A program made the position numbers and the translations under genes. From the NCBI RefSeq assembly GCF_036711975.1, contig NC_091968.1:28505001-28569000 (forward strand): a stretch of DNA of 64,000 bases, written 5' to 3'. A model generated the notes under the pieces. It saw only the letters and a list, made by a program, of their open reading frames with translations. It was not told the origin of the DNA and made no database searches. Below are positions 44,201 through 55,529 of the stretch, in pieces. Each line of letters starts with the position of its first letter. Within the stretch, counting starts at the first letter, position 1. The stretch is from Onthophagus taurus. Its lineage: Eukaryota; Arthropoda; Insecta; Coleoptera; Scarabaeidae.

Positions 44201-47200
44201 GCAGTAAGGCATGGAATTTAGACAGTTTTTTCGTTAATATTGTTTATTTTTATTTGAATAAAATTTTGGTTAAAACGTCATCGTTTACAAATGCTGGGTA
44301 TGCCGACATCCTATTTATTTACGGTTTCCGTGACGGAAACGCATCAGCCGCTCATCGAGAATATCAGCAACGCTATCCAAATCGACGAATTCCTCATATT
44401 AGTGTATTTGACGTCACTTATCGATGTCTAGCTGAGACGGGCAATTTAAGAAATGCCGAACGTGCTGGACTTAATGTGGAAGAAGACATTTTGGAAACAT
44501 TCGAAGAAGCACCCACATCCAGTACAAGAAACGTCGCTGCTAATTTGGGGATATCACAATGGAAAGTCTGGTCAACTCTTCGACAAATGGGCAACCATCC
44601 TTATCATTACACACCTGTCCAGGCACTTGAAGACGGCGATCCTGAACGAAGCATTCAATTTTGCCGGTTTCTTTTACATGCTGACATTCAGGATGAATAT
44701 TTCTTGAGAAGGATTTTATGGACCGACGAATCGAAGTTTAACAGAGAAGGTATAACAAATCTTCATAATTTACATTATTGGACTGACGAAAATCCTCATC
44801 TAACGAAGGAAACGAGCAACCAAAGAAAATTTAGTGTGAATGTTTGGATGGGTCCTCATTTTTTTCCCGATCATTTAAATGGCGCAACGTATGGTGATTT
44901 TTTACATAATAATTTAATAGAAATGCTGGACCGTGTACCTTTAGAAAACAGGAATAACATGGTTTTCCAACATGATGGATGCCCTGCGCACTATTCGCAA
45001 ATTCATTAAATGAATTATTTCCTAACCGCTGGATTGGGAGAGGAGGTCCAATTCCATGGCCTGCAAGGAGTCCTGATTTGACGCCCCTAGATTTTTATGT
45101 ATGGGGCCACATGAAGGAAAGAGTGTATGCAACACAAATCAATACTAGGGATGAATTAATAGAGAGAATCCAAAATGAAGCAAATGTTTTAAGAACTACA
45201 ATTACAAATAAAATAACAAGGTCGGAAATAAGAAAAAGGGCTCGAGTATGTATTAGGAATAGAGGTGCAGTTTTTGAAGCAAACTTGTAATTGGACCCCC
45301 TCTTGTAATAAGGAACCAACTGATAATTTTTACTAATAGGTATGAGTTAAGTATTTATTCAGAATTAAAAAAGGTCGTTTTGCATATTACCAATAAGAAA
45401 CCAACGGTAAGTCGGTTAGAGTTAGAAGTTATGTCACATGATTGTGTTAATTTTTTTTTAATGTTAGTTGCTTAATTTTTTATGGTTGTCTGAATTAACG
45501 TTATGTTTTAGTGCCAATAAGCAACAATAAATAGTAGGTGTAATCGATTTTGACTTTTATTAACCTTAGGTAAGTTGTCAAAATTGTATTCGCGCCACTT
45601 GTTATCTTATTATTGGGTAATTAGAAAGACATTTTGCCATGCTTAATACCTTATTCGAAATGTAAGAAAACAGAGAAGTTTTTACAATAATTGGTACGCT
45701 AAATGTATTATCAAAATTTTGAAATAAACGCTCGTAAATGAACACATTATTTAAAAATTAACTTAAAAATCGAATATTTCACACCCTATATTTTTAAAAC
45801 ATCGAAATATTTATAATGTTTTTCAACTTAAAATGTGTATTAGAGTGTAATCTATCCAGAGAAGTCAATACATTGCCAAAGAAACTATTATTACTCTCTA
45901 AATTTCAAGATTTGTAAGAGTATGTACTGAACTTGTACAAAAAACAAAAAATTGAAATAACTCCTAAACTAATCAGCTTTGCATAAGGCATATTTGGCTT
46001 AATCGATAACAAATGAGCTCTAGAACAACGTATTTCAATATTCACGTTTATGTACCAGTCACCCTGTATAATTAATCTCTTTTACAATTAATCTGTCTTT
46101 ATAAATGTTATTTGACTTTCTTGTATAAACCCATTTAACATCTAAACTTTTTTGTTCTCTGTTTCTTTTTGACCAAAACAATTTCCAAGTTTTGTTTTTC
46201 TTTAAACATTTCATTTGCCTGATTCGACATTTTACTTTCTCTCTTTGATCTTCTCCATTCTTGAGACGTTCTTTGTTCTTGTTTAATTGTTTTATTTTCG
46301 AATTCAATTTCTGTACTTGTATTTCTGAATCACTATCAAATTCATTGTCATTTCTGTTTATATCTAAACCTATGCATTTAACATTTTCCTCCACAACATC
46401 AACATGTCTAGCTACAATGATTCTGTTATTTACTAAAACTCTTTACCCAACCTCAGTATAACCCAGTAAAACTCCCAAATCAACCTTTTTATCCAATTTA
46501 AACCTTCTTAACTGTTCTGGTCTTCGAACAAGAATTCTACTTCCATATAGACGTAAAAATTTAATAGTAGGCTTTCTTCCAAACATTACTTCGTAAGGCG
46601 TTTTCTTTTCTACAGTATTTGCTAATGTTCTATTTTTAAGATATGCAGAGATACGCATACTACCTCTGGCCAAAATTTTCGATCTATTTTTGCTTTTTCT
46701 AATAAAGATGATCTATTATATCTTTCTGCTGTACCATTTAATTCATGTACAGGGTGGTTCAAATTCGATGTCCGAATAGGCTATCTCAGAAACAATAAGA
46801 GTTAGAAAAAAAGTAGCTTATATGTCTCGGTCCCTTTTTTTAAATAAATTCCAATGTCGAAAACCTCAAAGCGCTATCATGTTTTGTTTTTCCCTTAGAG
46901 GTCAAAATTGAAAATATAAAACCAGCAAGTGCAATTATCTTGGTTATTATTATAGGTGGAGTATTATAACTAAGACGTTATATGGACACTTTTTTACAGA
47001 CATTTTGATGACATAGTCAAAAAAATTTTTTAGGTTTTAGATTTTGAGATATTATGACAATTTTCGTTTTTTTAAATGGAAACAACCACTGCTTATTCGC
47101 TTATTAAATTCGTTATTTATTTCTGATTATAAAAATATAGGGTTCGACAGGTTTTTTAGAATAAAGCTAAAAATTAACTTTTTTTTATAAAATTCCGAAA

Positions 47201-50005
47201 TCTAGTGTCGTCGAAGAAATGAAATTTACAGTTTCCTGTAGGTAAAATCTAAAAAGTTAACAATTAAATAAGAAGATAATTTCTGGTATTTAAAAACAAA
47301 TAATTATATTTATTACACCAACTGTTATCCATTATTTTGGATTGGAAATATATATTTTTTTAATTATAATATCGTAATTTACAGGAAACTGTAAATTAAA
47401 TTTTTTTGATTTGACACTAAAATAAAAGTTTATTTATTAAAAATAAATAAAAGTATAACCAATATAGACTACGCTGTCTGCCTCTATTATTACCTTCATT
47501 GGCTGAAATTTCCTAGGTTGTTTTGTTGCTGCAACATTCCACCTCGCTTCCATGAAACTCTGCCTTCACCAACCTGAAGACAATCTTCCCACATTTATAA
47601 CGTACTTCGTGATTCCGTTACTTTGTAATAAAGGCATTTGACTATTGGTCACAATTTGTGGATTCTTCTTCATCTTTTAATTTGAACAAACTTATTTTAC
47701 TTTTTAAATACTCAACGGTCTGATGCTCTCGTTTTAAAACATCAACCAAATCTCCAATATAACTCAATGAATCTCGTAGTGTTTGCAACCTTTTTTCCTT
47801 TTTGCGTTACTTTTGCACCCTCAGCTTTTAATGAATTTACTAGAAAATGTTGAAATATCTTTAAAATCTTTCATTCTCAGTTTTTGCAATTTATTTTTGC
47901 AAATTATCTGTAACGCCAAAAATAACCAAATGCCGCTTCTATTTCGCTCACAAATTCCAGAACTCTATTTTTCTCTTGAAACAGTTTCGTTTCATTTTCA
48001 AATACATAATTATTCTATTTTTACAGATTATTAGAATCTAGAATAACAAAATTAGGATTACATCTACAAACGATGCAATCTCGCCCAATGACAATAAATG
48101 AATCAACAAATTTAGATGATTTATTCGAAGATATCCATTGGATTATTTTAATATCGGGACATGTTTTATGTATGGAATCGGAAGGTGAAACCCCATTAAT
48201 CCCCTCCGAATTAAATAAATTCTCAATAACCGAAAATGAACGGGGAATCACCACCGTTGAAGATACCTTAAAAACGATGGCTTCAATCCATCAAAATTTC
48301 ACAAACGAAGACTTTATTGTACGATGTGACAAAACAATACGGATTTTTTGTAACGTTTTGAGATTGTGTCATATGGAAACGACGGCGGCTGAAGTAAAAT
48401 TGGGGCATTTTATGAGCCCGGAAGTTGGGTGTACTTTAATGTGGTTTTTAAAACGGTTTTGCGTTCACTATTTGATGCCGGTCGAGGGATTTTACGACCA
48501 GATTAGTTCGGTGATTGTTGGGGCTTTGGGACGAGATACGGAAGGTTCTGCTTTCGTCCTAAATTTGGTTCTAACAAAAATTAGGGCTAACATAACCCAT
48601 TTCAATTCCGAGCCGATTTTGTTGCAGGATACTGTTGATTTATTTACGGAAATCGTTGGTGTTCGATTAAAGTAAGTGAAAATATAAAATAAGATAAATT
48701 TATGTAAAATTTATGTTTCTTAGAACAACTGTAGTTGTTAAAAGTGAAGGTTTATGGAATTTATGGGCTGAACAATCTCGTTTAGATCCAGGTTCTTTAC
48801 CAGTAAACATCAGAAGAAATCTTTTACGTGCTTTTGTATTAGCTGGTTGTTCGTTTACGGATAAAAATCATTCGTTGGAGTATTATCAGAGGATTTTATC
48901 GCCGATTCAGCACAGTTTTAAAATGTTGGTTACTCAAGAACGTTTTAACGTGACATATCAAGAGGAGAATGTTCGCGCGGAACTTCTTGACATTTTAGAA
49001 TGTTTTATTGGAACTTGTCGAGCCGCTCAGATGTCAACATCGAAAATTCTTTTTGATTTTTTGTCACCGATTTTAAATGAATTACCTAAAATTGTAACTT
49101 TATATAAAAATTACCAGATCATTGTTCAAGCAGTTTTAGAACTTTTTGGGTACACTGGTAAGTTTATGTTGGTTTATTTGGAATACGAGGAAAGCAAATT
49201 ATTTTATGAGAACGCTTTAAGTGTTGTTCAAGCTTACTCTAACGTAAACTTAAATAAACTAACAACGCAAAGTCAGAGTTTACAAGAAGAAGGAACTCTG
49301 CAAGATTTAGATTTAATTTTAAAATTACTAACTTATGTAGTTTCAAAAGACTGTCTTTGTTGTTATGAGATAAATCCAACTGATGGAACGTATGTTTCCG
49401 CTGTAGATGTAGTTTTGTATGGTTTAAGTTTCATAACTCCATTAATAACAATCGATTTACTCAAACATCCAACGTTATGCGTTCAATATTATAAATTAAT
49501 TGTTTTTACAAATGACATTTATCCCGAAAAAATTTGTTCTACCTCCGAAGATTTTTTCGATAAACTCCTTTTATCTATCGAATTAGGTTTAACACAATTC
49601 GGTTCGGACGTCGTTCATTCGTGTTTCGATTTCTTAGAATCCCTAACAGTTTATTTAATTCGTACAAAACCTCAAGTGCCTCAAATTGTTTATGGAAAAG
49701 TGTCACGTTTCTTAAAAATTTTATTTGACTTAGCTTTAACACAACAATTCAATTCGGACGTTATTCCGAGCGCTAGCACGTGCATTTATTCGTTTATTTG
49801 TTGCTATGAGGGCGAGTACAAGGTATTCGTTAAAAATCTAATCGATTCATGTCTTGATACGTTAGTTGCCGAACGTTTAGCGGTTGCGTTTATGAAATTA
49901 ACGGAAAATCTTCCTTTAAACGGTGAACGAGCGCCGAAATTAAAATTCAGGGATAATTTTGATAAATTTATAACGAATGTTCAAGGTTTTCTTCTTGTTA
50001 AATAG
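41235..50005 (+). CDS. XPO4: Exportin-4, complete
   Basis: A nuclear transport receptor of the importin-beta family that exports eIF5A and Smad3 and can import Sox-type factors in vertebrates. Five exons, 41235-41285, 41360-42466, 42520-42830, 48027-48671 and 48724-50005, all GT-AG and in frame, give about 1131 residues (human 1151). The start is MSSEVIKELENAAAV. Recognisable blocks are FRQSKSPYVICREILENSKI near the N-terminus, DDLFEDIHWIILISGH and GETPLIP in exon 4, VSAVDVVLYGLSFITPL in exon 5, and the C-terminus NVQGFLLVK. The protein is helical-repeat throughout with no catalytic site. Intron 3 (about 5.2 kb) hosts a copia remnant, a mariner element and a partial copy of exon 2. AATAAA follows at 50132. 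Confidence 0.97.
43128..43330. mobile_element. Transposon end in exportin-4 intron 3
   Basis: Starts after TA with cagggtgattcacataacaa and continues with tcttaaatttttaaaatatt and cataatg. It is the inverted counterpart of the terminus at 8481-8698. The other end of the element is not present before the copia remnant, so it is truncated. Confidence 0.75.
43334..43401 (+). pseudogene. Partial copy of exportin-4 exon 2 inside exportin-4 intron 3
   Basis: ttcttcgaagctagcgagg-type sequence: the segment from aaaattccttttattctctt to aaaaggggctttaatt matches 41479-41532 of exon 2 with two differences over about 53 bp (g to a, c to g). A weaker match follows (cttgtcattt / atggtcattt). It is in the same orientation as the gene and abuts the transposon end at 43128-43330. 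It is too short to encode anything. Confidence 0.85.
43608..46066 (+). mobile_element. Mariner-superfamily transposon, 2.46 kb
   Basis: Left end cagggtgactggtacataaa and right end tttatgtaccagtcaccctg form a long inverted repeat. Similarity runs far inside: catcgaaatatttataatgt on the right is the complement of an inner left-arm segment, and gtattagagtgtaatctatc and its counterpart near 43815 also pair. The terminal repeats therefore exceed 300 bp. TA flanks both ends (43606-43607, 46067-46068). The element carries one transposase gene, broken by a frameshift. It lies inside the RT of the copia remnant, which itself lies in exportin-4 intron 3. Confidence 0.93.
44254..45290 (+). pseudogene. 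Mariner-type transposase, frameshifted (DD41D-like)
   Basis: An N-terminal helix-turn-helix region (FRDGNASAAHREYQQRYP, then TSSTRNVAANLGISQWKVWS) is followed by the catalytic core: first aspartate in ILWTDESKF, second in FQHDGCPAHYS, third in PWPARSPDLTPLDFYVWG. In related proteins this core has a long spacing of about 41 residues before the last aspartate, as in the rosa-type mariners. Here the spacing cannot be counted exactly, because a frameshift near 45005 ends the first frame (44254-45009) with a stop and the rest continues in a second frame to 45290. The whole protein would be close to 345 residues. One lesion separates it from an intact frame, so inactivation may be recent. Confidence 0.9.
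46750..47470. mobile_element. Further insertion in the copia remnant, mariner-like left end
   Basis: TA then cagggtggttcaaattcgat begins at 46750, exactly where the copia integrase reading stops. About 720 bp of AT-rich sequence without coding potential follows, until copia gag sequence resumes near 47480. A matching inverted right end was not found, so the element is truncated or diverged. Confidence 0.55.
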
Positions 50006-50455
50006 CATAAAAATATTGGGGAATGTGTTTCTTCCTTAGATTTTATGTGTTATGATAATGATTTTTTCTATATTTTCATTTATCATTATTTGTATTTAAT
50101 TGAAGTTATTATTATAATAAATGTTGTAAATAATAAACTTTTTCAATTTAGAAGTTATGTTGGATATGTCAAATTTTACCTTTACAAAGTAATCCAATTT
50201 AATTCATTTAAAAATCTTTTTTTTTTAATTAAATTCCTTCCAATTATTAACACATTTAATAATTATTACATTTTAAATGAAATAATTTTGTATTATTAAT
50301 ATTTTTTCGTTATTGAGTGAGTGCAATAGAAATAAATCTTATAGTTGTTCTTAACTATCTTATAGGGTAAACTATTTATCATAGAAACATTGATAAAAGT
50401 ATAGGTCTAACACCTCTTGGTGTTTAATTCACAAAAAGTCTTACAGTCCAGCAAA
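50006..50455. other. Exportin-4 3' region and spacer
   Basis: AT-rich; AATAAA at 50116-50121 and 50132-50137 are the likely polyadenylation signals of exportin-4. The 84-codon plus-strand frame at 50045-50299 is low-complexity and probably 3' untranslated sequence. Confidence 0.6.
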
Positions 50456-50459
50456 TTCC

Positions 50460-52650
50460 GTGGAGGAAGATGATCTAGTAGCTAAAGAATCAGATTGGAT
50501 TGGAATAGAAGAAATCAAAGAAAATCTGCTAGCACAAAGATTTAAAGTAGTCGATGTGGTCAATAAAATTAGGAAAGATATAATCACGGACCAACAAAGA
50601 AACTGCCTTAAATCTATTTATGATAAGCTTCCACAATACAGAAGATATAAAGAGAATATTTGGTATTAGACAAATACTAAATGCTGTGGTACAGATAGAC
50701 ACGCTGAGAAGCAATAATTTAATTGAACAAAAATATTGTAAACATGAAACGCGATGCGTCAGATGTGCTGGTAAACATCTTACTATTGAATGCAAAACAA
50801 CTAAAACTGAAAAACCAAAGTGCATAAGTACATAAGATTGATACTTTACTCATTACAAAACCACATCTAACAAAACAACAAACTATTGATATAAAATTTT
50901 ACAAAACATACCACGTCAACCACCTCAGCAATCAAGCAAGAGGTGGAAGCACAATGATTATAAGAAAAATATACACCATGAAGAAGTCCCCCTGCAAAAG
51001 GAGGAAATATAGATATGTGTAGTTGGGGTGAAAATCAATAATCAAAATATAATAGTCGCAGCAGCATATTTTCCGAGGCACAACAACAAGAAAGAAGATT
51101 ATAAAAGCTATTTACACCATCTTGGAAACAAATTTCTTTCTTAATGCAAAAAAAACACAGAATGGGGATCAGAAGTCACAACTACAAAAGGGAACGAACT
51201 AATGAAAATCATTCAAAAGATTGGAGCCAATTATCATTCATCAGGAAACCCAACCTACTGGCCTACTGATGCGGATAAGAGACTTGATTTATTGGCTTTG
51301 TTTATATCAAAGAAATTTTCACCCAATTTTCTGGAAGTGCAAGATAACTACGACCTAATTTCGGATCATACAGCAGTGGTACTGACTTTAAGTGAAAAGA
51401 TTATTGAAAAAGAAAGAAAACCAACCCTGACGAATGGTACAACGGATTGGGAAAGCTTTAGATTGAAACTTGAAGGAAAATGCGGTTGAGCGTTCAACTG
51501 AACACTAAAGAACAACTGGAAGATGAAGTGGAAAACTTTGTATGAGATATTCAGCGTGTAGCATGGAATAACACAAAAGAATTGAAACGTAAAACTGCTG
51601 GCAACAATTACCCTCAAGAAATTAGAAAATTAATTGCAGAACAATTAAAACCAAATATAAAGAAGTTAACCGCCAATAAGGGAAGTGATTATTCATTATG
51701 GAGAGCAACAAGAAAGCTCAAACGTCCTATTACTCAAAATCCACCTCTCAGAACTGATAATAGAACGTGGGCATGAACAAATAAACAAAAAGCAGAAATA
51801 TTTGCAAACCATCTAGGAAAAGCTTTCCAGCCAAATGGTATAAACTCCGATTGTGAAGAGATCAAAGAATGTGTTAATACTAATGAACGTATAAAACATG
51901 TGATGCCAAATGAAGTTGCTAAAGAAATTCGAAGAATATAAGTAAAACAAAGAAAACACCAGGTTTTGACTTGATTATAGGAGAAATCTTAAAAAACCTC
52001 GATAAAGTATGGCATAAAGCCCTAATATATAAAATTAGTAAATTATTGCCAAAACAGTATGTCGAGTTAAATATGAAAACGAATTAACTGATTTAAAAGA
52101 GATAAAAGCTGGTGTTCCACAAGGTAATGTACTTGTGGCCAATTCTGTACCTGCTATACACAAACGATCTGCCAGAGGACAATGTGCCATGTCCATATGT
52201 TGTCCACATGGACGAGAAAATTAAAATTAATGAAGACAAGTCCGTTCATATTAACTTTACAAACAAAAAATTACTTGATTTACTACCAATCACAATTAAT
52301 AATAACATCATTCCATATGCAGACTCAACAAAATATCTCGGTATACATCTAGATACAAAACTCACCTGGGGGTGCGAATAAGAAATATCAATACCCACAT
52401 GGCTGTAGGGGTACAGCTATGGGAATGCGCCAAAAAATGCCATATTGAAACCATACAAAGATTACAAAATAAAATCTTGAGAATGCGCCATGGTATGTTT
52501 GGAACAGAGATATCATTAAGGATCTTGAGATCGTGGATGTATATAGCGAAATAAAGCGGTTTGCACAAAAACATAAATCTAGAGTTGACAACCACGTTAA
52601 TGCTAGTGTCTCTTCTCTTTGAAAATGAAAACCTTCAACAAAAATTAAAG
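50460..52650 (+). mobile_element. Jockey-type LINE remnant, gag to RT, many breaks
   Basis: On the plus strand, 50695-50820 shows a gag zinc-knuckle region (KYCKHETRCVRCAGKHLTIE followed by C). 51200-51480 matches the end of an apurinic endonuclease (RLDLLALFISKKF, YDLISDHTAVVLTL). 51580-51930 is linker and early RT. 52095-52135 has IKAGVPQGNVL. 52310-52375 has ADSTKYLGIHLDTKLTW. A thumb-like piece follows to about 52600. The frame changes many times and the YADD block is not readable. The domain order of gag, endonuclease and RT without RNase H fits a jockey-clade element. Confidence 0.75.
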
Positions 52651-52679
52651 AGAACTAAGCCATTTGATTTTGCCTAGTG

Positions 52680-53415
52680 AGTAAACTAGTGCTAGCCAAA
52701 CTTGCCTAGTGAACTAGAATGTTTCGGGGTTAGCCGTGCGTCTGGTTAGTTCTAGTTTTAATTATAATGCTGCGGTAGACCAAGAACTAGAATCATTCGG
52801 GTTTAGCCGCACGTCTTTAAAGACGGCTAAACACAAATGTTTCTAGTTCTAGGTCTAATGTTAGTTCTAGTGACAGTGCAAGTGTAAAATTAGCACTAAC
52901 ACTATATCTAGAACTAGAATCATTCGGGTTTAGCCGTCTTTAGAGACGTGCCGCTAAACCCAAATGATTCTAGTTCTATGTATAGTGTGAGTTCTACATA
53001 GTAGCAGTGCTAGTTTTATACTTGCACTGTCACTAGAACTAACATTAGACCTAGAACTAGAATCATTCGAGTTTAGCCGTCTTTAGAGACGTGCAGCTAA
53101 ATCCAAATGATTCTAGTTCTATGTATAGTATTAGTTCTACATAGTAATAGTGCTAGTATTAGTTCTAGTTTTAATTATTATGCAGCGCTAGACCAAGAAC
53201 TAGAATCATTCGGGTTTAGCCGCACGTGTCTAAAGACAGCTAAACACAAATGTTTCTAGTTCTAGGTCTAATGTTAGTTCTAATGTCAGTGTAAGTGTAA
53301 AACTAGCACTAACACTATACCTAGAACTAGAATCATTTGGGTTTAGCCGCACGTCTCTAAAGACGACTAAACCCAAATGATTCTAGTGCTAGGTATAGTG
53401 TTAGTGTAGATGGAA
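52680..53415. repeat. Second array of ctagttctag hairpin repeats
   Basis: About five units with gggtttagccgcacgtcttt or gggtttagccgtctttagag, each flanked by tagaactagaatcattcggg and its complement. They are related to the 131-bp units at 35119-37688, but the spacing is less regular (roughly 120-150 bp) and the loop occurs in both orientations. I did not find terminal inverted repeats around this array. Confidence 0.88.
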
Positions 53416-53870
53416 TGGATTAGTGACAAGTTAGTGACATTTTAAGAAGAAATAAAGTTAGGCTTTAATAAATAGAATTTAATATAGATAAACTAATGGT
53501 TCTAGTAGTGATCAATAATGACCAGTTTTCGTGTTAAATAAATTTAAAAAAAAATTAATATTTAAAAAAAAAATTTTTTTGTTAAAAATTAAGTTGGTTA
53601 TCCTGGTACAAATTTTAGGTGAGTTTGTAATTTTAAATATTTCCCTTTTATTATTTATATAATTAACTTAATTTATTTAAAAACAAAAAAAAATCCACAA
53701 ATTTAATCAATAACATTGATTCAAAAAAAGGTTAAATAATTAAAACTAATATTTTTATAATTTTGAGGTTATCTTAGGTTATGTCATAAACGCAAACTTT
53801 TAGATATGATAATTTTAATTTATTGAACAACTTCGAACAATATTAACCGATTAATACATTAAGTAACATT
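53416..53870. other. Spacer and 3' end of cytochrome b5 reductase gene
   Basis: The sequence is AT-rich. AATAAA on the minus strand lies at about 53818-53823, a likely polyadenylation signal for the gene at 53871. Nothing else is recognised. Confidence 0.6.
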
Positions 53871-54955
53871 TCAATAAGCGAAATATAAGTCTTTATCATA
53901 ACCCAATTTATCCAAATTTGGAATACAAGCGTAATTAACCATCGGAGGTGGTCCGCACATTAAAACTAGCGAATCTTTTCCCGGTGGAAAAATGTGTTCT
54001 TTCAACATATTTTCATTAATAAATCCTGAACTGTATTTCCATCCTTCCGGTGGTGTATCTAAAGTGTACCACAACTTAAATTGTTGGGGATATTTTTCGG
54101 CGCATTCTTCCAATTCCTTTCGGACCAAAATATCTTTTTCAGTTTGATTTGCAAAAAGCAAACATAATTCGGTATTATCAGTAGGATCCTTAGCGATATG
54201 TCTAACTAATTGTAGCATTGGTGTAATTCCAGTGCCTCCGGCGATCATGGAAACTTTTTTAACTGTAACAATTTGTGCAGGATCTTTTCGAAGCTTTTTA
54301 ATTGCAAATTGGCCGTTTCCTTGATAATTTAATCGACCGGAAGGACCGCGAAAATCAATCTTATCCCCTAATTTCATTGCTTCTAAATATTGGGTCATTT
54401 TTCCACCATCAGGGAATTTTGGGTGCACATTTTTCATATAAACTTTAATCACTAAATCAACATAACCTTTATCTTCATCAGAACTAACTGGAGTGTATGA
54501 TCTAATTGTGAGTTCATCATTAATTTTTGCTGATAATTGGATGTGTTGTCCGATTGGTAACCCTAAAACATGGTTATTTGATGGTAAACCAAATCGAAAT
54601 CTTCGTGTATCATGACTTATTTCTTCTTTTTCAATTAAAGGTAATTGATATTTATTTTGTGGGTCTTCTAAGGTGATTAATTGATTTCGTTGGGTTTTTT
54701 TGGTGGATTTTGATGATTTTGAAGGTTTTTCTGAGAAATATACTTTATAAATTATCACTGAAATTAATACAACTCCTACTCCAATCACAACAGGTACAAC
54801 CTATAAGGAAATATGTATTTATTAATAACAAATTTATGATGTTAAGTGGTGAATATGTTAGTGAAAGCGTTTTTTAAGGACAAAATCGATTTTTAATGTT
54901 ACATGGATGATTCAACACAAACGAATACCTGATTAGAATCTTCCTGTGAACTCAT
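53871..54955 (-). CDS. NADH-cytochrome b5 reductase, complete
   Basis: Transfers electrons from NADH through FAD to cytochrome b5, for fatty-acid desaturation and other microsomal reactions. Two exons on the minus strand, 54929-54955 (MSSQEDSNQ) and 53871-54800, joined GT-AG in phase 0, give 318 residues; the human CYB5R family is about 300. The N-terminal segment [20 protein letters not shown] is a membrane anchor. The FAD-binding motif [21 protein letters not shown], the NADH-binding [21 protein letters not shown] and [11 protein letters not shown] are all present and spaced as in the family. Membrane anchoring at the ER or outer mitochondrial membrane is expected. The exact paralogue is not assigned. 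Confidence 0.96.
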
Positions 54956-55529
54956 TCTCGAGCCAGAAAAGCGTAAATGCGGGAAACAAGCTGTTGAAAA
55001 TCGCGTTTAGTTAAAAAGCGAGCGTTAGCTATTGAGATTATTGGAGATAATTATCTTGCCGATCCAAGGTTAACAACATATATAATTTCAACTCACCAAT
55101 TGAGTATTACTCGGCATGACGATGATTATTTAGGATTTTTATTTATTTGCGATCACGAACTATTTACTCATCACTTAAAGATTTTTCTTTGGAATATCTT
55201 AACTGTTACGTATTGACCTCCATTCGGGGGCATGAACTTTTTTGAGGGTTAAAAATAAAATCCCTAGATTAAAAATCAATAATTTTTAAATAATTTGTTT
55301 TTAATTATTATTATAATTACATTATTATTAATATTAATAACAAAAGTAAAGGAATTTTTTATGTTAAATTAATTTTTTGGTTACTTTTTAGCTTAAAAAT
55401 AATTAAGTTGGTAATAATGATTGTCAATTGTGACATTTAATTCGAAACTTAATTTTTTTAAACATTTTGAATTATTATAAATAATTATTAAAACTGTTAA
55501 GTTTGAGGTTTAGTGTAAACATTTAAATA
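54956..55529. other. Upstream region of cytochrome b5 reductase and spacer
   Basis: 54956-55200 probably contains the promoter and 5' untranslated region of the minus-strand gene. I see no gene or repeat in the rest. Confidence 0.45.

Larger units (their letters stand above)
43540..47900 (-). mobile_element. Degraded Ty1/copia element in exportin-4 intron 3
   Basis: On the minus strand, from high to low: a gag-like segment at 47900-47640 (MKDFKDISTFSSKF, then DSLSYIGDLVDVLKREHQTV), and a poor zinc-knuckle trace near 47580. After a foreign insertion (46750-47470), integrase follows at 46745-46443 (ELNGTAERYNRSSLLEKAKI, KKTPYEVMFGRKPTIKFLRL). Then comes the RT start at about 46190-46067 (WKLFW..., VKWVYTRKSNNIYKDRLI). 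The RT is interrupted by a mariner element and resumes at 43607 with QMDVKTAFLKN, the copia RT block with its catalytic aspartate, stopping near 43545. Protease, most of RT and RNase H are gone. Stops and frameshifts are throughout. Confidence 0.82.

Noticed and set aside
50045-50299. 84-codon plus-strand frame after exportin-4
   Set aside because: Low-complexity, lies in the expected 3' untranslated region with polyadenylation signals inside it.
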